64,000 bases of DNA from Nostoc mirabile CHAB5784. GTDB lineage: Bacteria > Cyanobacteriota > Cyanobacteriia > Cyanobacteriales > Nostocaceae. Positions 9,123-19,596 of the stretch are shown one piece after another. Position 1 is the first letter of the stretch; every line of letters begins with the position of its first letter. The notes below the pieces were generated by a model. The model did not search any database, was not told the origin of the DNA, and saw only the letters and a list, made by a program, of their open reading frames with translations. A program made the position numbers and the translations under genes. The DNA is taken from positions 124,001 through 188,000 of the forward strand of contig NZ_JAIVFS010000003.1 in assembly GCF_020829645.1 (NCBI RefSeq), written 5' to 3'.

Positions 9123-9142
9123 AGACGCGATTAATCGCGTCT
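9123..9142. repeat. Perfect 20-base palindrome
   Basis: The sequence agacgcgattaatcgcgtct is its own reverse complement. It lies between two convergent genes within short repetitive sequence. It may help end transcription from either side, but no U-run follows and it looks like a dispersed repeat. Confidence 0.6.
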
Positions 9143-9196
9143 GTACAGGAGTTAAGAGTTAAAAATTCATAACTAATAACTCATAACTCATAACTT

Positions 9197-10579
9197 TTAA
9201 CCCAGAAGCTTCTTTATTAGAGGCAATTTGCCCTGATATGGAGCGTATCGCCATTTTAAATCGAGCCAGAATGAGTTTTGCAATACACTTTTGTTATGGG
9301 AAAATGTATCAAAACTAGCTTTGCCGTGATAGTTGCCAATACCGCTATCTCCCACGCCACCAAATGGCAAAGACGAAACACCAACCTGCATCACTGTGTC
9401 ATTGATACAAACTCCGCCAGAGGAAGTTTCCTGCAAAACTTGATTTTGTAGGTTTTTGTTTTGAGAAAATAAGTATAACGCCAAAGGTTTGGGTCTAGAG
9501 TTAATCAAAGCGATCGCTTCTGCAATGTCAGTATATTCAATGATGGGTAGTATCGGGCCAAAAATTTCTTCCTGCATTACAGAATCTTCTAAGGAGACAT
9601 TATCAACCACTGTGGGGGCGATATAACGCTCTGAAGGTTGAGTTTCTCCACCAATGAGAACTTCACCATCTTTGAGAAAGTTAACCAACCTATCAAAGTG
9701 TTTTTCACTGATAATTCTGGCATAATCAGGACTGTTTGCTGGATTATCGCCATAAAATTCTTTTACGCATTTTCCCAGCCCATTTATTAAATCTTTTTTG
9801 ATTGTTTTATTAACTAAAAGGTAGTCAGGGGCGATACATGTTTGTCCAGCATTAATAAATTTGCCCCAAGTAATTCGTCTGATAGTGTGTTCAAGATTAA
9901 TGTCACTATCTACGATACAAGGACTTTTACCACCCAATTCTAAAGTAACTGGTGTGAGATATTTTGCTGCTGCTGCCATAATAATTTTGCCGACGGCTGT
10001 GCCACCAGTAAAAAAGATATGATCAAACTTTTCTGCAAGTAGTTTTTGACTTGCTTCAACACCTCCTTCAACCACTGCGATATAAGCAGGGTCAAAATGT
10101 TTGGCAATAATCTTAGCAATGACATCAGACGTATGAGAAGCAATTTCTGAAGGTTTGATAATTGCACAATTCCCGGCTGCGATCGCACCTATTAACGGTG
10201 AGATAATTAAGTTAAATGGATAGTTCCAAGGCCCGATAATTAAGACAACCCCTAGCGGTTCTGGATAAATTTTAGCTGAGTAGGAAAAAAAATCAAAGGA
10301 AACGGCTGCTTTTTTGGGCTTAGTCCAGGTTTTAAGATGTTTTATGGCGTAATCAATTTCCTTAATTACACTGATTTCTGTAATGTAAGTCTCCACTTCT
10401 GGTTTATGTAAATCCGCTTGTAATGCCTGAATTATTGCCTGGTCATGCTCAATGATTGCTTGCTTGAGAGTTTTGAGTTGTTCAATGCGAAAAGTGACAT
10501 CTTTAGTTTTGCCAGTTTGAAAAAACTCACGCTGATTCTGGATAATATCGCCAACGTTAGATAATTCAGTGGTAATCAT
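9197..10579 (-). CDS. Aldehyde dehydrogenase (class 3, fatty-aldehyde type)
   Basis: A 460-residue NAD(P)-dependent aldehyde dehydrogenase. Asn119 (GPWNYPFNL), Glu214 (TLELGGKSP) and the nucleophile Cys248 (NAGQTCIAPDY) are all present, as is the cofactor loop FTGGTAVGK. The short length and the hydrophobic C-terminal end (KGKLPLIKKLLG) fit the class 3 group that oxidises long-chain aldehydes. In cyanobacteria such enzymes remove fatty aldehydes or apocarotenals. No partner gene is adjacent. Confidence 0.9.
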   Translation of the reverse strand: MITTELSNVGDIIQNQREFFQTGKTKDVTFRIEQLKTLKQAIIEHDQAIIQALQADLHKPEVETYITEISVIKEIDYAIKHLKTWTKPKKAAVSFDFFSYSAKIYPEPLGVVLIIGPWNYPFNLIISPLIGAIAAGNCAIIKPSEIASHTSDVIAKIIAKHFDPAYIAVVEGGVEASQKLLAEKFDHIFFTGGTAVGKIIMAAAAKYLTPVTLELGGKSPCIVDSDINLEHTIRRITWGKFINAGQTCIAPDYLLVNKTIKKDLINGLGKCVKEFYGDNPANSPDYARIISEKHFDRLVNFLKDGEVLIGGETQPSERYIAPTVVDNVSLEDSVMQEEIFGPILPIIEYTDIAEAIALINSRPKPLALYLFSQNKNLQNQVLQETSSGGVCINDTVMQVGVSSLPFGGVGDSGIGNYHGKASFDTFSHNKSVLQNSFWLDLKWRYAPYQGKLPLIKKLLG

Positions 10580-10774
10580 TGTTTTGTCTCTTAAAAAACT
10601 ATTTATTTAATGTTAACTATGTTATGTAAGCATATTTGATTCGTCAATTTTTAGTAGTTGACTTTCTAGTTGAAACCTTTACTTTAAATTATTGGTAGAG
10701 AGTAGTAAAGTTATAAATTAGGAATTATCAGGGTAAAAAATTCGATAATTAATAATTTATAATTGTTAATTTTC

Positions 10775-11920
10775 TCATGTTGTGGTGGGTAGAAGGACAA
10801 TAAATACACTACCTTTGCCCAAGTCTGAATTAAGCAGAATAATGCCTTGATGTGCCTCGACAATTCGGCGAGCAAGGTACAGTCCTAAGCCACTACCAGA
10901 AGTTTTGTGGCTGCCTTGGCGAAATCGTTCAAATATGGTGGCTTGTTCTTCAGGAGGAATACCTGGGCCAGTATCTGCTATCTCAATACTAATATATTCA
11001 ACGGAATTAGATTTTCCTGAGAACTGAGATTGACTATTTTTATTAAACTGACGTTGAGAAGTTAAACGAATAGTCACAGACCCAGAGTCGGTAAATTTGA
11101 TTGCATTCCCTATAAGATTGGTGAATAGACGATGTAATTCTAAGCGATCGCCCATCACTGTGTTTGTACTTGACTCCTCAGTAAAGTCCAAATTTAGGGA
11201 CAGTGCTTTGTCTTGAGCTAGAGGTGCTAATTCTCCAGTCACCTCCTCTAGCAATTGGCCCAGATTAACTGGTTGAAACGCCAAACTTTTGCGACCTGCT
11301 TCAAAGCGATAAACTTCTAATAAGGTATTGACCATAGAAAGCAGGTTGATATTGCTACGCGCCATGATGGCGATTACTTCCTGCATTTGCGGTGATAATG
11401 TTCCCAACGCTCCTTGCTGAAATAGCATCAACATGCGATCGGCGGCTACCAAGGGAGTGCGTAAATCGTGGGTGAGGCGGGAGACAAAATCTTCTCGCTG
11501 ACGGGCAATTTCATCACGTTCATCCATACTATGCTTTAAGCGCAGGAGCGATCGCACTCGTGCCAGCAATTCATCTACTGTTACAGGTTTGCGGATAAAA
11601 TCATCAGCACCCAAGTCTAATCCGTGGGCGACATTGGGTGCATCGTGTGCAGTAATCAGCAATATGGGGATGTATTGCGGCAACTTCATCTCTCCACGAA
11701 TGTGCTTGGTGACTTCGTACCCATCCATATCTGGCATCATCAGATCCAGTAGAACCAAGTCACAAGGAGATGCTTTCAATTCTGCCAAGGCCGAAATTCC
11801 ATTTTCTGCGGTGCTAATGGTGTAACCTTCTTCCTCCAAAATAGTTTTGATCAAAAACACGTTATCAGGAGAGTCATCAACAACCAGAATTTTGTCAGAG
11901 CGAGAAGATTGTGAAGTCAT
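10775..11920 (-). CDS. Hybrid response regulator/histidine kinase (receiver first)
   Basis: 381 residues. The receiver domain (1 to about 125) has the phosphoacceptor Asp59 (LVLLDLMMPDMDG) and Lys111. A HisKA domain with His151 (FVSRLTHDLRTPL) and an HATPase domain with N box (NLIGNAIKF), DTGPGIPPE and GSGLGLYLARR follow. There are no membrane segments or input domain other than the receiver, so it is probably driven by another kinase through phosphotransfer. It is divergent from the TIR-AAA operon, about 390 bases away; a functional link is only a guess. Confidence 0.9.
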   Translation of the reverse strand: MTSQSSRSDKILVVDDSPDNVFLIKTILEEEGYTISTAENGISALAELKASPCDLVLLDLMMPDMDGYEVTKHIRGEMKLPQYIPILLITAHDAPNVAHGLDLGADDFIRKPVTVDELLARVRSLLRLKHSMDERDEIARQREDFVSRLTHDLRTPLVAADRMLMLFQQGALGTLSPQMQEVIAIMARSNINLLSMVNTLLEVYRFEAGRKSLAFQPVNLGQLLEEVTGELAPLAQDKALSLNLDFTEESSTNTVMGDRLELHRLFTNLIGNAIKFTDSGSVTIRLTSQRQFNKNSQSQFSGKSNSVEYISIEIADTGPGIPPEEQATIFERFRQGSHKTSGSGLGLYLARRIVEAHQGIILLNSDLGKGSVFIVLLPTTT

Positions 11921-12309
11921 ATAGATGCAAGGTATGGGTAAAAGTAAATTTTTAGGGAAACTGGTTTATTGGTATAGTTTTTTAGATAGTACTTTTAGGT
12001 AAACTCCCTCCGAAAAAAATTGTTTACCAAGAAATTTATATAAATGTGTTTTAAAAACTACTTTACTTACCTTTTTAACAGATAGCCACAAGCTAATTGA
12101 ATTATGGCTCATAAACTTCTAGAACTTAATACAGAGGATAACAACACGAATATAGTAGTATTAATATCACCAAGTAAAAAAATACGACTAAGTAGTGTAT
12201 CGACTACTAGCGAATTACTTGTGGAAACAGGTAGAGACTAGCTTCGATTCTCTACATTGATTGCAAAAAATAGTCAAATTTGTCAAAATTTCTGGATATT
12301 GAGCCGACT
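11921..12309. promoter_or_regulatory. Divergent promoter region between the hybrid kinase and the TIR-AAA operon
   Basis: About 390 AT-rich bases with no ORF worth calling. It must carry the promoters for both directions. No clear operator or repeat was found by eye. Confidence 0.45.
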
Positions 12310-13890
12310 ATGCCAACTTTGCCAGCAGCCAGGAAAAGTGCCAGGTTTTTCATCAGCTATCGCAGTCAAGATCCAGATTTGAGCCTTGCCCATAATTTTT
12401 ATGAAGCTCTTAAAGCTGCTGGACACGAAGCATTCATGGCGGGCGAGAGTATTCGCTTGGGGGAAAAATGGCCTCAGCGCATTGATGAAGAATTAAAACT
12501 GTGTGATTACTTTTTGTTGCTGTTGTCTGAGCGATCGGCAACTAGCGAGATGGTGACAGAAGAGGTGAGACAGGCCAAAGAGTTGCGGGATGGCAGTGAT
12601 CAGCATAAGCCAGTGATTTTGCCCATTCGCGTCAACTTCCCTTGGAGTACGCCACTAAATTATGATTTGCGGGGTTATTTACAACAGATTCAGCAGCGAG
12701 AATGGAATTCACCTGCCGATACTTCCAGAATTTTACAGGAAATTTTTAGTTTACTGGCAGACGGTGAGAGTGCGAGAGTGGGGAATTGGGCAATTGGGGA
12801 ATTGAGAGACGAACAATTATTTTCCCCCATCACCCCATCTTATCATCCTCCTTTGCCAGTAGCAGAACCAGAATTGCCTGAAGGACAGGTGGATTTAGCT
12901 TCAGAATTTTATATAGAACGTCCCCCCATCGAATCTCGCTGCTACGAGGCAATTTTGCAGTCGGGATCTTTAATCAGGATCAAAGCACCCCGGCAGACAG
13001 GTAAAACCTCACTTATGGCAAGGATTCTTTACCAAGCTTCACAGCAAGGTTATCTGACTGTGCCTTTAAGCTTTCAATTGGCAGATGGAAGAGTTTTTGC
13101 TGATTTAGATAAGTTCCTGCGGTGGTTTTGTACCAGTGTAGGAAGGAGGCTAAAACTACCCAACCAGTTAGAGAGGCACTGGTGGGACGAGAGTGATGGC
13201 AGTAGTAAGATCAACTGCACCGCTTATTTCGAGGAGTATCTCCTGGCAGAAATCAAACAGCCTCTAGCTTTGGGTTTGGATGAAGTTGATTTGGTCTTTC
13301 AATATCCGGAAATTGCTGCTGATTTTTTTGGGCTGTTACGCGCTTGGCATGAAGATGGAAAAAATCAGGAGATTTGGAGAAAACTGCGGTTGGTAGTGGT
13401 GCATTCTACTGAAGTGTATATCCCGTTCAATTTCAATCAATCACCATTTAATGTCGGCTTGCCAATTGCATTATCAGATTTTAGCCGTCAACAGGTGCTT
13501 GATTTGGCACTAAGGCATGGACTCAATTGGAGTTATACCCAAGTTGAGCAACTGATGGCAATGCTAGGAGGGCATCCCTATCTTGTACGTGTGGCACTTT
13601 ATTACATCGCTAGACAAGATACTACACTCGATATGCTATTAGAAACAGCGCCCATAGAAACCGGCCTTTATAGCGAGCATTTACGTCGGCACTTGTGGAA
13701 TTTAGAACAGCGTCCGGAATTAGCAGCTGCGATGATGAATGTAATCACCAATACTAACCCAGTTAGGTTGGATTCGATGCAATGCTTTAAATTACTCAGC
13801 ATGGGTTTGCTGCAACAACAAGGAAATGATGTCACACCGCGTTGTGATTTGTATCGTCAATATTTCGGCGATCGCCTGAGAGTGAGCTGA
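12310..13890 (+). CDS. TIR domain-AAA ATPase fusion
   Basis: 526 residues from ATG 12310; a TTG at 12280 would add ten residues. An N-terminal TIR domain ([17 protein letters not shown], then [25 protein letters not shown]) holds a possible catalytic Glu in SEMVTEE. A short linker partly encoded by low-complexity repeats (12780-12820) leads to an AAA-like P-loop domain of the type common in cyanobacterial WD40 proteins: Walker [10 protein letters not shown] near 227-235, Walker [16 protein letters not shown] domains act as NADases or interaction modules. The stop overlaps the next gene's start by one base (TGATG), so the two are made together. A cytoplasmic sensor/effector role is inferred. 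Confidence 0.8.
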   Translation: MPTLPAARKSARFFISYRSQDPDLSLAHNFYEALKAAGHEAFMAGESIRLGEKWPQRIDEELKLCDYFLLLLSERSATSEMVTEEVRQAKELRDGSDQHKPVILPIRVNFPWSTPLNYDLRGYLQQIQQREWNSPADTSRILQEIFSLLADGESARVGNWAIGELRDEQLFSPITPSYHPPLPVAEPELPEGQVDLASEFYIERPPIESRCYEAILQSGSLIRIKAPRQTGKTSLMARILYQASQQGYLTVPLSFQLADGRVFADLDKFLRWFCTSVGRRLKLPNQLERHWWDESDGSSKINCTAYFEEYLLAEIKQPLALGLDEVDLVFQYPEIAADFFGLLRAWHEDGKNQEIWRKLRLVVVHSTEVYIPFNFNQSPFNVGLPIALSDFSRQQVLDLALRHGLNWSYTQVEQLMAMLGGHPYLVRVALYYIARQDTTLDMLLETAPIETGLYSEHLRRHLWNLEQRPELAAAMMNVITNTNPVRLDSMQCFKLLSMGLLQQQGNDVTPRCDLYRQYFGDRLRVS

Positions 13891-16800
13891 TGAAATATCA
13901 AGTTGGGGGGAGTTTGCCAGTTGATGCCCCTAGTTATGTAGTGCGACAAGCAGATACAGATTTGTATAAAGCCTTGAGGGCTAGTGAGTTTTGTTATGTA
14001 CTGAACTCACGGCAGATGGGTAAGTCTAGCTTGCAGGTGCAAACGATGCACAGGCTACAAACAGAGGGGATTGCCTGTGCTGTGATTGTATTGACGAAAA
14101 TTGGTAGCAAACACGTTACAGCAGATCAGTGGTATGCAGGTGTAGTGCGGATTTTAGTGACGAGTTTTGCGCTGGGTGGCAGGTTTGATTTACGGAGTTG
14201 GTGGCGCGATCGCGATCATCTTTCTCCAGTACAGCGCTTGAGTGAATTTATTGAAGAAGTTCTATTAGTTGAAGTCTCTCAAAATATCGTCATTTTTATA
14301 GATGAAATCGATAGTGTTCTCAGCCTGAATTTTGCCACTGATGACTTTTTTGCTTTGATCCGCAACTGCTATAACCAGCGTGCTGATCAGCCAGAATATA
14401 GGCGTATCACCTTTACACTGTTGGGGGTAGCGACTCCTTCAGATTTGATTCAAGATAGCAACCGTACACCGTTTAATATTGGTCGAGCGATTGAACTCAA
14501 CGGTTTTCTATTGGATGAAGTTGAACCATTAGCCCAAGGATTAGTAGGGAAAGTTAGTAATCCCCAAAGGTTACTGCAAGAGATTTTGAATTGGACTGGT
14601 GGGCAACCATTTCTCACCCAGAAGCTTTGTAATCTCATCCCATCTGGGATAAATTTAGCCCAAGTAAGGGAGTTAGTGCTAACGGTAATTATAGAGAATT
14701 GGGAATCACAAGATGAGCCGGAGCATTTGCGGACGATACGCGATCGCATTTCCAGAAATGAGCATAGGGCTGGGCGACTTTTGGGACTATATCAGCAAAT
14801 CTGGCAGGAGACAGAAGTTGCAGCTGATGATAGCCCTGAACAAGGAGAATTATGTCTGTCAGGATTGGTAGTCAAACAACGTGGCAAGTTAAGAGTTTAT
14901 AACCACATTTATGAATCTGTTTTTGACGAAAGTTGGGTTAAAGCAGCACTAGCGAGGTTACGACCTTACGCTGAAGCGATAGAGGCATGGTTAGATTCCA
15001 ATTGTCAGGATGAATCGCGGCTGTTACGCGGACAGGCATTGCAAGAAGCGCTGGAATGGGCAAATCCTAGAAGCTTGAGTAATAAGGACAATCAGTTTTT
15101 GACGGCTAGTCAACAAGCCGAACAACGAGAAGTTCAAGTTGCTTTGGCAGCTGAGATAGAGGCGATGAAGATTTTGGATCGAGCAAAAAGGAAAGCCGAG
15201 CAGAGAATTCAAAAAGCCAACCAGACAATTCAAAAAGCCAAGCAGACGATCAAAAAAGGAATATACGCCCTGATAGCGATCGCAGTTGCAGCAATATTCG
15301 TGGTAACAGTAGCGATCATATCAGTCAACCAAGCACAACAGAAGCTAACACAAACCCAAATAGCCGCACAACAGAAGCTAACACAAACCCAAACAGCCAC
15401 GAAATTAGAGAAAGTAGGAGCTCTAGCCTTGCTACAGTTTGAGACTGCACCACTAGAAGCTTTAGTTTCGGCTATGCAGAGTGGACAAGACCTGAAAAAC
15501 TTAGTTACTAGTCGCCCTTTGGAAGAATATCCAGCCGTCAGTCCTATCTTGGCTTTACAGACAATTCTCGATAACATCCGTCAACAAAATCAGATAGACA
15601 CTCATCAAGATGGTGTCAATAGTGTGCGTTTTATTGATACAAAGAATGACAAAGACATGCTAATTGCTACAGGTGGCGAAGATGGGACTGTAAAGCTAAT
15701 GAATAGCAAAGGACAAGAGTTGTTAAAAATTCAAGCCCATCAACAGAGAATCTTAAGCATCGATGTTAACCAGGATGCAAAAAAATTAGCTACAGGAAGC
15801 AAGGATGGTACGTTAAAAGTATGGGACATATCAGATAAGTCATTTGATAATTTGGCAAATCTTCCGACAGGACAAAGCAGTGTTAACAATGTCCGATTTA
15901 TTAGAGATGACGAAATTGCTACATCTGGAGAAGATGGCACTGTCAGGTTTTGGGATCTTTCAACAAAAAAAGAAAAGTTAATAATTAACGCTCATAAGCG
16001 CTGCGATAAAAATGTACCTACTCCAGCCATTGAATGCGATATTTATCAGCCCACTATTAAAAGCTTGAATTTTAGCCCCAAAACAAACCAAATTGCCACA
16101 GCTGGAGATGATGGTTTGGCGAAGCTGTGGAAACTAGATGGCAGCTTAGTAACAACATTCAGAGGTCACAAAGGTAGAGTAAATAGTGTCACCTTTAGTC
16201 CTGATGGTGAGAGAATTGCCACCTCTGGAGATGATGGCACGATCAGGCTATGGAATTCTTCAGGAAAACAATTGCAAGAATTTCCAGCTAATTCCGAGGG
16301 TGTTGAGACTGTCCGTTTTCATCAGACGAAAGACAATATTCTGGCAGCAGCTAACAAGAATGGCACAGTAAAACTGTGGAATACTCAAGGAAAGCTCCTA
16401 GCAGAATTTAAAGGACATCAGGGCAGTGTTGTGAGTATTCGTTTTAGCCCAAAAGGTCGTTCTAATATTTTGGCAACTGCGGGTAGAGATGATGCCACCG
16501 TCAGGCTGTGGAATCTTGATGAGAAGCCATTGCTAAAATTAGACGGACATCAAGGCAAAGTTAGAAGTGTCCGTTTTAGTCCAGATGGAACACGAATTGT
16601 TACAGGTTCTGAGGATGGAACAGTAAGGCTATGGGATTCCAAGGGAAAACAGTTAAAAATAGTTCAGGAAGCTAAAGGTAAGGTCATAAGTGTCCGTTTT
16701 AGTCCCAAGGATGGCAATTTAATTGCTACAGGAGGAGATGATCAGATTATTAGACTATGGAACCTGAATATAAAATCGCCACAAGCAAAAGAGTTCAATA

Positions 16801-17492
16801 GTGGTCAAGGCAGTATTGCAACAGTAAATTTTAGCAATGATGGCAAAATGCTGGCAACGGCTGGAGAAGATGGCACAGTAAAACTGTGGGATCTCAAGGG
16901 TAATCGGAAAGAAGTACTTTCTATTTCCAAGAATAAGGTTGAGGCTGTAAGATTTAGCCCGGATGACAAGTTTCTAGTTGTAGTAGGAGAGGGTGGCATG
17001 GAAAGGCTGTGGAACATCCAAGAAAAAAAATATGTAGAACTTAAAGGCAAAGGTCATCAAGGCACTGTTTATGGTGTCAGTTTCACGCCAGATAGTCAGC
17101 AAATTGCTACCGCTGGTGATGATAGCACTATTAGACGGTGGAATTTATCAGGACAGCAATTGGGAAAACCAATAAAGACTTATCAGAGGAGCGTCACTAA
17201 CATCAGTTTTAGCAATGATGGAAAACTACTTGCGACAGTCGGCTTTGGTGGTACAGTAAAGCTGCGGACTGCCTCTGGAGAACAACTGGCAGATTTTAAA
17301 GGTCATCAGGGCATTGTTAAAAGTGTTAGTTTTAGCAACGATGGCAAGTGGCTGGCGACAGCTGGAGATGACAAAGCAATACTATGGCCTGTTAGAGAGT
17401 TGGACGAACTGCTAAATCAAGGTTGCAAATGGCTAAAAGATTACTTTGACACTTATCCTCAACAAAAGCTTAATGTATGCCCAAATAAATAA
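13890..17492 (+). CDS. AAA-TM-WD40 repeat protein
   Basis: 1200 residues. An AAA-like NTPase domain (Walker [10 protein letters not shown] at 39-47, Walker [12 protein letters not shown] at 132-142) resembles that of the preceding gene. A Lys/Gln-rich coiled coil (about 405-452) leads to one transmembrane segment (about 453-475) and another short coiled coil with a repeated QQKLTQTQ unit. From about 565 to 1170 come 14 WD40 repeats marked by [14 protein letters not shown] strands, enough for two seven-bladed propellers. The last repeats are worn ([18 protein letters not shown]). Such STAND-like proteins couple ligand sensing by the propeller to NTPase-driven assembly. It is translationally coupled to the TIR-AAA gene. 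Confidence 0.85.
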   Translation: MKYQVGGSLPVDAPSYVVRQADTDLYKALRASEFCYVLNSRQMGKSSLQVQTMHRLQTEGIACAVIVLTKIGSKHVTADQWYAGVVRILVTSFALGGRFDLRSWWRDRDHLSPVQRLSEFIEEVLLVEVSQNIVIFIDEIDSVLSLNFATDDFFALIRNCYNQRADQPEYRRITFTLLGVATPSDLIQDSNRTPFNIGRAIELNGFLLDEVEPLAQGLVGKVSNPQRLLQEILNWTGGQPFLTQKLCNLIPSGINLAQVRELVLTVIIENWESQDEPEHLRTIRDRISRNEHRAGRLLGLYQQIWQETEVAADDSPEQGELCLSGLVVKQRGKLRVYNHIYESVFDESWVKAALARLRPYAEAIEAWLDSNCQDESRLLRGQALQEALEWANPRSLSNKDNQFLTASQQAEQREVQVALAAEIEAMKILDRAKRKAEQRIQKANQTIQKAKQTIKKGIYALIAIAVAAIFVVTVAIISVNQAQQKLTQTQIAAQQKLTQTQTATKLEKVGALALLQFETAPLEALVSAMQSGQDLKNLVTSRPLEEYPAVSPILALQTILDNIRQQNQIDTHQDGVNSVRFIDTKNDKDMLIATGGEDGTVKLMNSKGQELLKIQAHQQRILSIDVNQDAKKLATGSKDGTLKVWDISDKSFDNLANLPTGQSSVNNVRFIRDDEIATSGEDGTVRFWDLSTKKEKLIINAHKRCDKNVPTPAIECDIYQPTIKSLNFSPKTNQIATAGDDGLAKLWKLDGSLVTTFRGHKGRVNSVTFSPDGERIATSGDDGTIRLWNSSGKQLQEFPANSEGVETVRFHQTKDNILAAANKNGTVKLWNTQGKLLAEFKGHQGSVVSIRFSPKGRSNILATAGRDDATVRLWNLDEKPLLKLDGHQGKVRSVRFSPDGTRIVTGSEDGTVRLWDSKGKQLKIVQEAKGKVISVRFSPKDGNLIATGGDDQIIRLWNLNIKSPQAKEFNSGQGSIATVNFSNDGKMLATAGEDGTVKLWDLKGNRKEVLSISKNKVEAVRFSPDDKFLVVVGEGGMERLWNIQEKKYVELKGKGHQGTVYGVSFTPDSQQIATAGDDSTIRRWNLSGQQLGKPIKTYQRSVTNISFSNDGKLLATVGFGGTVKLRTASGEQLADFKGHQGIVKSVSFSNDGKWLATAGDDKAILWPVRELDELLNQGCKWLKDYFDTYPQQKLNVCPNK

Positions 17493-17546
17493 GCATTCAA
17501 TCAAAAAAATGATGAGGTGACTTTACCCTTACCGCAAAGCAATATT

Positions 17547-17611
17547 GCTCATTTTTCAGAGGAAAGACTATCTAAAACTTGCTGGAATTCTGCTGTGGAA
17601 GGAATTGCGAT
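17547..17611 (-). pseudogene. Relic of an Rpn-family gene 3' end
   Basis: These 65 bases match 18936-19000, the end of the truncated Rpn gene at 18938-19390, at about 60 of 65 positions and in the same orientation. It is only the last 20 or so codons, with no gene around it. The two copies bracket the small genes and the PIN toxin pair. Confidence 0.8.
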
Positions 17612-17727
17612 GACGAAGGCGGTTCGCTTTGCGACCATCGTATTCTCAATCCAAAACAAGCGATCGCGCTATTGATGCATTGGAATAATGTAAAGTCAGC
17701 CTTGGCTGAAATCGAGTTAAACAACCT

Positions 17728-17922
17728 GTGGAACCCAGCGACGCACAATATATAATTATCAATGCTTTACAAACCCTGGAGCTAATGACCTACAATACAT
17801 ATGAAAGAGATAGGGGTTTATGGTTTATTGCTACTATGAGTCCTGTTTTACCAATAGCACTAATCACCCAAGATGGAGAGATTTACCCTACAGAGTGGGT
17901 TCAAGGCGATGACAGTAACTAA
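17728..17922 (+). CDS. Small hypothetical protein
   Basis: 64 residues from a GTG. No family recognised. The sequence looks protein-like (ALQTLELMTYNTYERDRGLW, then SPVLPIALITQDGEIYPTEW). The last 14 bases overlap the start of the next ORF, as in many two-gene accessory units. There is no clear ribosome site and the N-terminus may have been lost. It lies inside the cassette bracketed by the Rpn relic. Confidence 0.4.
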   Translation: MEPSDAQYIIINALQTLELMTYNTYERDRGLWFIATMSPVLPIALITQDGEIYPTEWVQGDDSN

Positions 17923-18190
17923 TGATCATAACAAACAAGAGCAAATCCGCCGACTGGTAGAACTCGGAAGCATTGCAAGGCAAAGACATTTAGATACTGG
18001 AGGTAATCCTCATCTGTCAGTAGGTAGTCTTAATAATAACGATACTCTTAACGAAGAAGAGAAACAAGAATTCCTTAAGTTAGCTAATCAAATTTTTGAT
18101 GATAAATCAATTGCAAATTATCTAAAAAAAAATGGCAATTTGCGAGAACGGTTTATGGCTATGAAAGAAAGCATGAGGATATCCGAGTAA
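17909..18190 (+). CDS. Small hypothetical protein
   Basis: 93 residues from ATG 17909. Charged and mostly helical: HNKQEQIRRLVELGSIARQR, then a Gly/Asn-rich loop, LNEEEKQEFLKLANQIFDD, and a basic C-terminus. I recognise no family. It overlaps the preceding small ORF by 14 bases, suggesting coupled translation. A toxin-antitoxin-like pair is possible, but nothing in the sequence proves it. Confidence 0.45.
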   Translation: MTVTNDHNKQEQIRRLVELGSIARQRHLDTGGNPHLSVGSLNNNDTLNEEEKQEFLKLANQIFDDKSIANYLKKNGNLRERFMAMKESMRISE

Positions 18191-18259
18191 TTGTCTAATT
18201 GCATTCTGACTCTAAAACAGGCGATCGCACCCTCACTACAAAGCAAGCGATCGCTCCTC

Positions 18260-18634
18260 TTACACAATTTGCACAGACTGAGTGTTAATTTCTGTTAAAT
18301 TAGCCAATCTGACATCATTCGTAAACAATGTTGCATTTATAGATTTTGCAGTTGCTACAATTATTGCGTCAGGAAGCCTAAGTCTATATTGTTTGCGAAA
18401 TGCGATTGTTAAATTCTTAATATTACTATCAATACCAACAACTGTAATTTTATTTAAAAAATCAATAATTTGTGTTTCTTCTTCTAGACTGAGACTTGGA
18501 TAAGAGAGTAATTCAATCTCAGTAATCACTGAAATAAAATATTGTCCTGATGGTAGTGGATTTATCAAGCGACCACCTAAAAAATACAAGACTATATTTG
18601 TATCTAAAAAAATCAAAGGTTGTATCAACACCAC
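18260..18634 (-). CDS. PIN-domain toxin (VapC type)
   Basis: 124 residues from a GTG. The PIN-domain acidic residues are in place: IFLDTNIVLYFL near the start, the Glu of ITEIELLSY, LPDAIIVATA and LFTNDVRL near the end. PIN toxins are Mg-dependent RNases that cut tRNA or rRNA. The start overlaps the end of the antitoxin gene by ten bases, the usual type II order with the antitoxin first. Confidence 0.8.
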   Translation of the reverse strand: MVLIQPLIFLDTNIVLYFLGGRLINPLPSGQYFISVITEIELLSYPSLSLEEETQIIDFLNKITVVGIDSNIKNLTIAFRKQYRLRLPDAIIVATAKSINATLFTNDVRLANLTEINTQSVQIV

Positions 18635-18840
18635 TCATCCCTAATTTGCTGCTGATATTCCAAAGGGTCTTGAGTTAGTTGAATTACACCCGCATACTGG
18701 TTTAAATTAAACTCTTGTTTTTGTTGTGATTGATGAGCTTCTAATATCTTCTCAATTTGCTGCCAGTCCTGATAATCAATTAATACTGCTACTGGACGCA
18801 TGGCTTCATCAGTCACAATTTTTTTCTTAAAAGGTAGCAT
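18625..18840 (-). CDS. Antitoxin of the PIN toxin
   Basis: 71 residues from ATG 18840 (MLPFKKKIVTDEAMRPVAVL); nine further residues upstream are in frame but less likely. The N-terminal part resembles the DNA-binding region of Phd/YefM-like antitoxins (RPVAVLIDYQDWQQIEKIL), and the acidic/Gln-rich tail would wrap the toxin. As in other type II pairs it probably represses its own operon. Confidence 0.7.
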   Translation of the reverse strand: MLPFKKKIVTDEAMRPVAVLIDYQDWQQIEKILEAHQSQQKQEFNLNQYAGVIQLTQDPLEYQQQIRDEWC

Positions 18841-18937
18841 AACTTTCAGCTTTAGATACAACTTCAAATATTTTATCGTAACTTCAAAATTAAAAAATGA
18901 TCAGGGCAATTTTACTGTCACTTAAAACCAGTATCGC

Positions 18938-19390
18938 TCATTTTTCAGAGGCAATACTATCTAAAACTTGCTCGAATTCTGCTATGGAAGGAATAGCGAT
19001 CGCTCTTTTATGAAGCATTTTTAGTACAGATGGTTCTTCTATACTATTGATAACTTCGACAATAGAGCTTGGCACTTCTCCAAATCGCGTTTCTAGGACT
19101 GTAATGATGCTTTCTCTAGCAGTTTCGACAATTCCTTCTTCTTTTGCTAGCCTTTCAATACTAGTTACGTACCGCATTCTATCTGCCTCCTCGTAACTTC
19201 TTACTTCTGTTTTAAAACTAAGCGCCAACTCTTTTGGCAAAACCATTATCCAGTCGATAAACCGAAATAATTCCCGAATATCTTCCCGGCTATATCCCCG
19301 TTCATACAGCCGTCTGACTAGGCTTAGTTTCCACTGTAGCCGATTTTGTGGGTTTCGTTGCATTGCCTTGGTCTTGAGATGCGCCATCAC
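18938..19390 (-). pseudogene. Rpn-family (PD-(D/E)XK) nuclease, C-terminal half only
   Basis: 150 codons matching the C-terminal half of cyanobacterial Rpn/transposase-like nucleases (MAHLKTKAMQRNPQNRLQWK, then LVRRLYERGYSREDIRELFR, FIDWIMVLP). The N-terminal nuclease core is absent. Upstream, the sequence changes abruptly to attacgaatt repeats, and no ribosome site precedes the GTG-ATG at 19390-19385. I therefore read it as a 5'-truncated gene, though it could still be translated. Its 3' end is duplicated at 17547. Confidence 0.75.
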
Positions 19391-19396
19391 AATATA

Positions 19397-19546
19397 ATTA
19401 CTAATTCGTAATTCGTAATTGAAGGATACAGAGTAACTCGATCAATCAATGGAGACACAAAAGCGCGTAGCATAATTATTTTGGAGCAAGCGACTTTAGT
19501 CGTGGGATAATAATTACGAATTACGAATTACGAATTACGAATTATT
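19397..19546. repeat. Attacgaatt tandem repeats flanking a unique segment
   Basis: Copies of the 9-base unit attcgtaat (19403-19425) and of its reverse complement attacgaat (19509-19545) flank about 80 bases of unique sequence, forming an inverted arrangement. The same unit recurs at 55554-55622. It lies at the truncation point of the Rpn remnant. Confidence 0.75.
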
Positions 19547-19596
19547 TTGACTTTTTTCCAAGGACTATCGTAATCAGTAAGTTGCTCGGTCATGAA

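Noticed and set aside
12220..12270. tRNA-like motif (gcttcgattc) upstream of the TIR-AAA gene
   Set aside because: No acceptor or anticodon stems could be paired; no tRNA was found anywhere in the window.
15230..15577. 115-codon minus-strand frame
   Set aside because: Antisense to the coiled-coil and transmembrane part of the WD40 gene; its repeats mirror the QQKLTQTQ codons.
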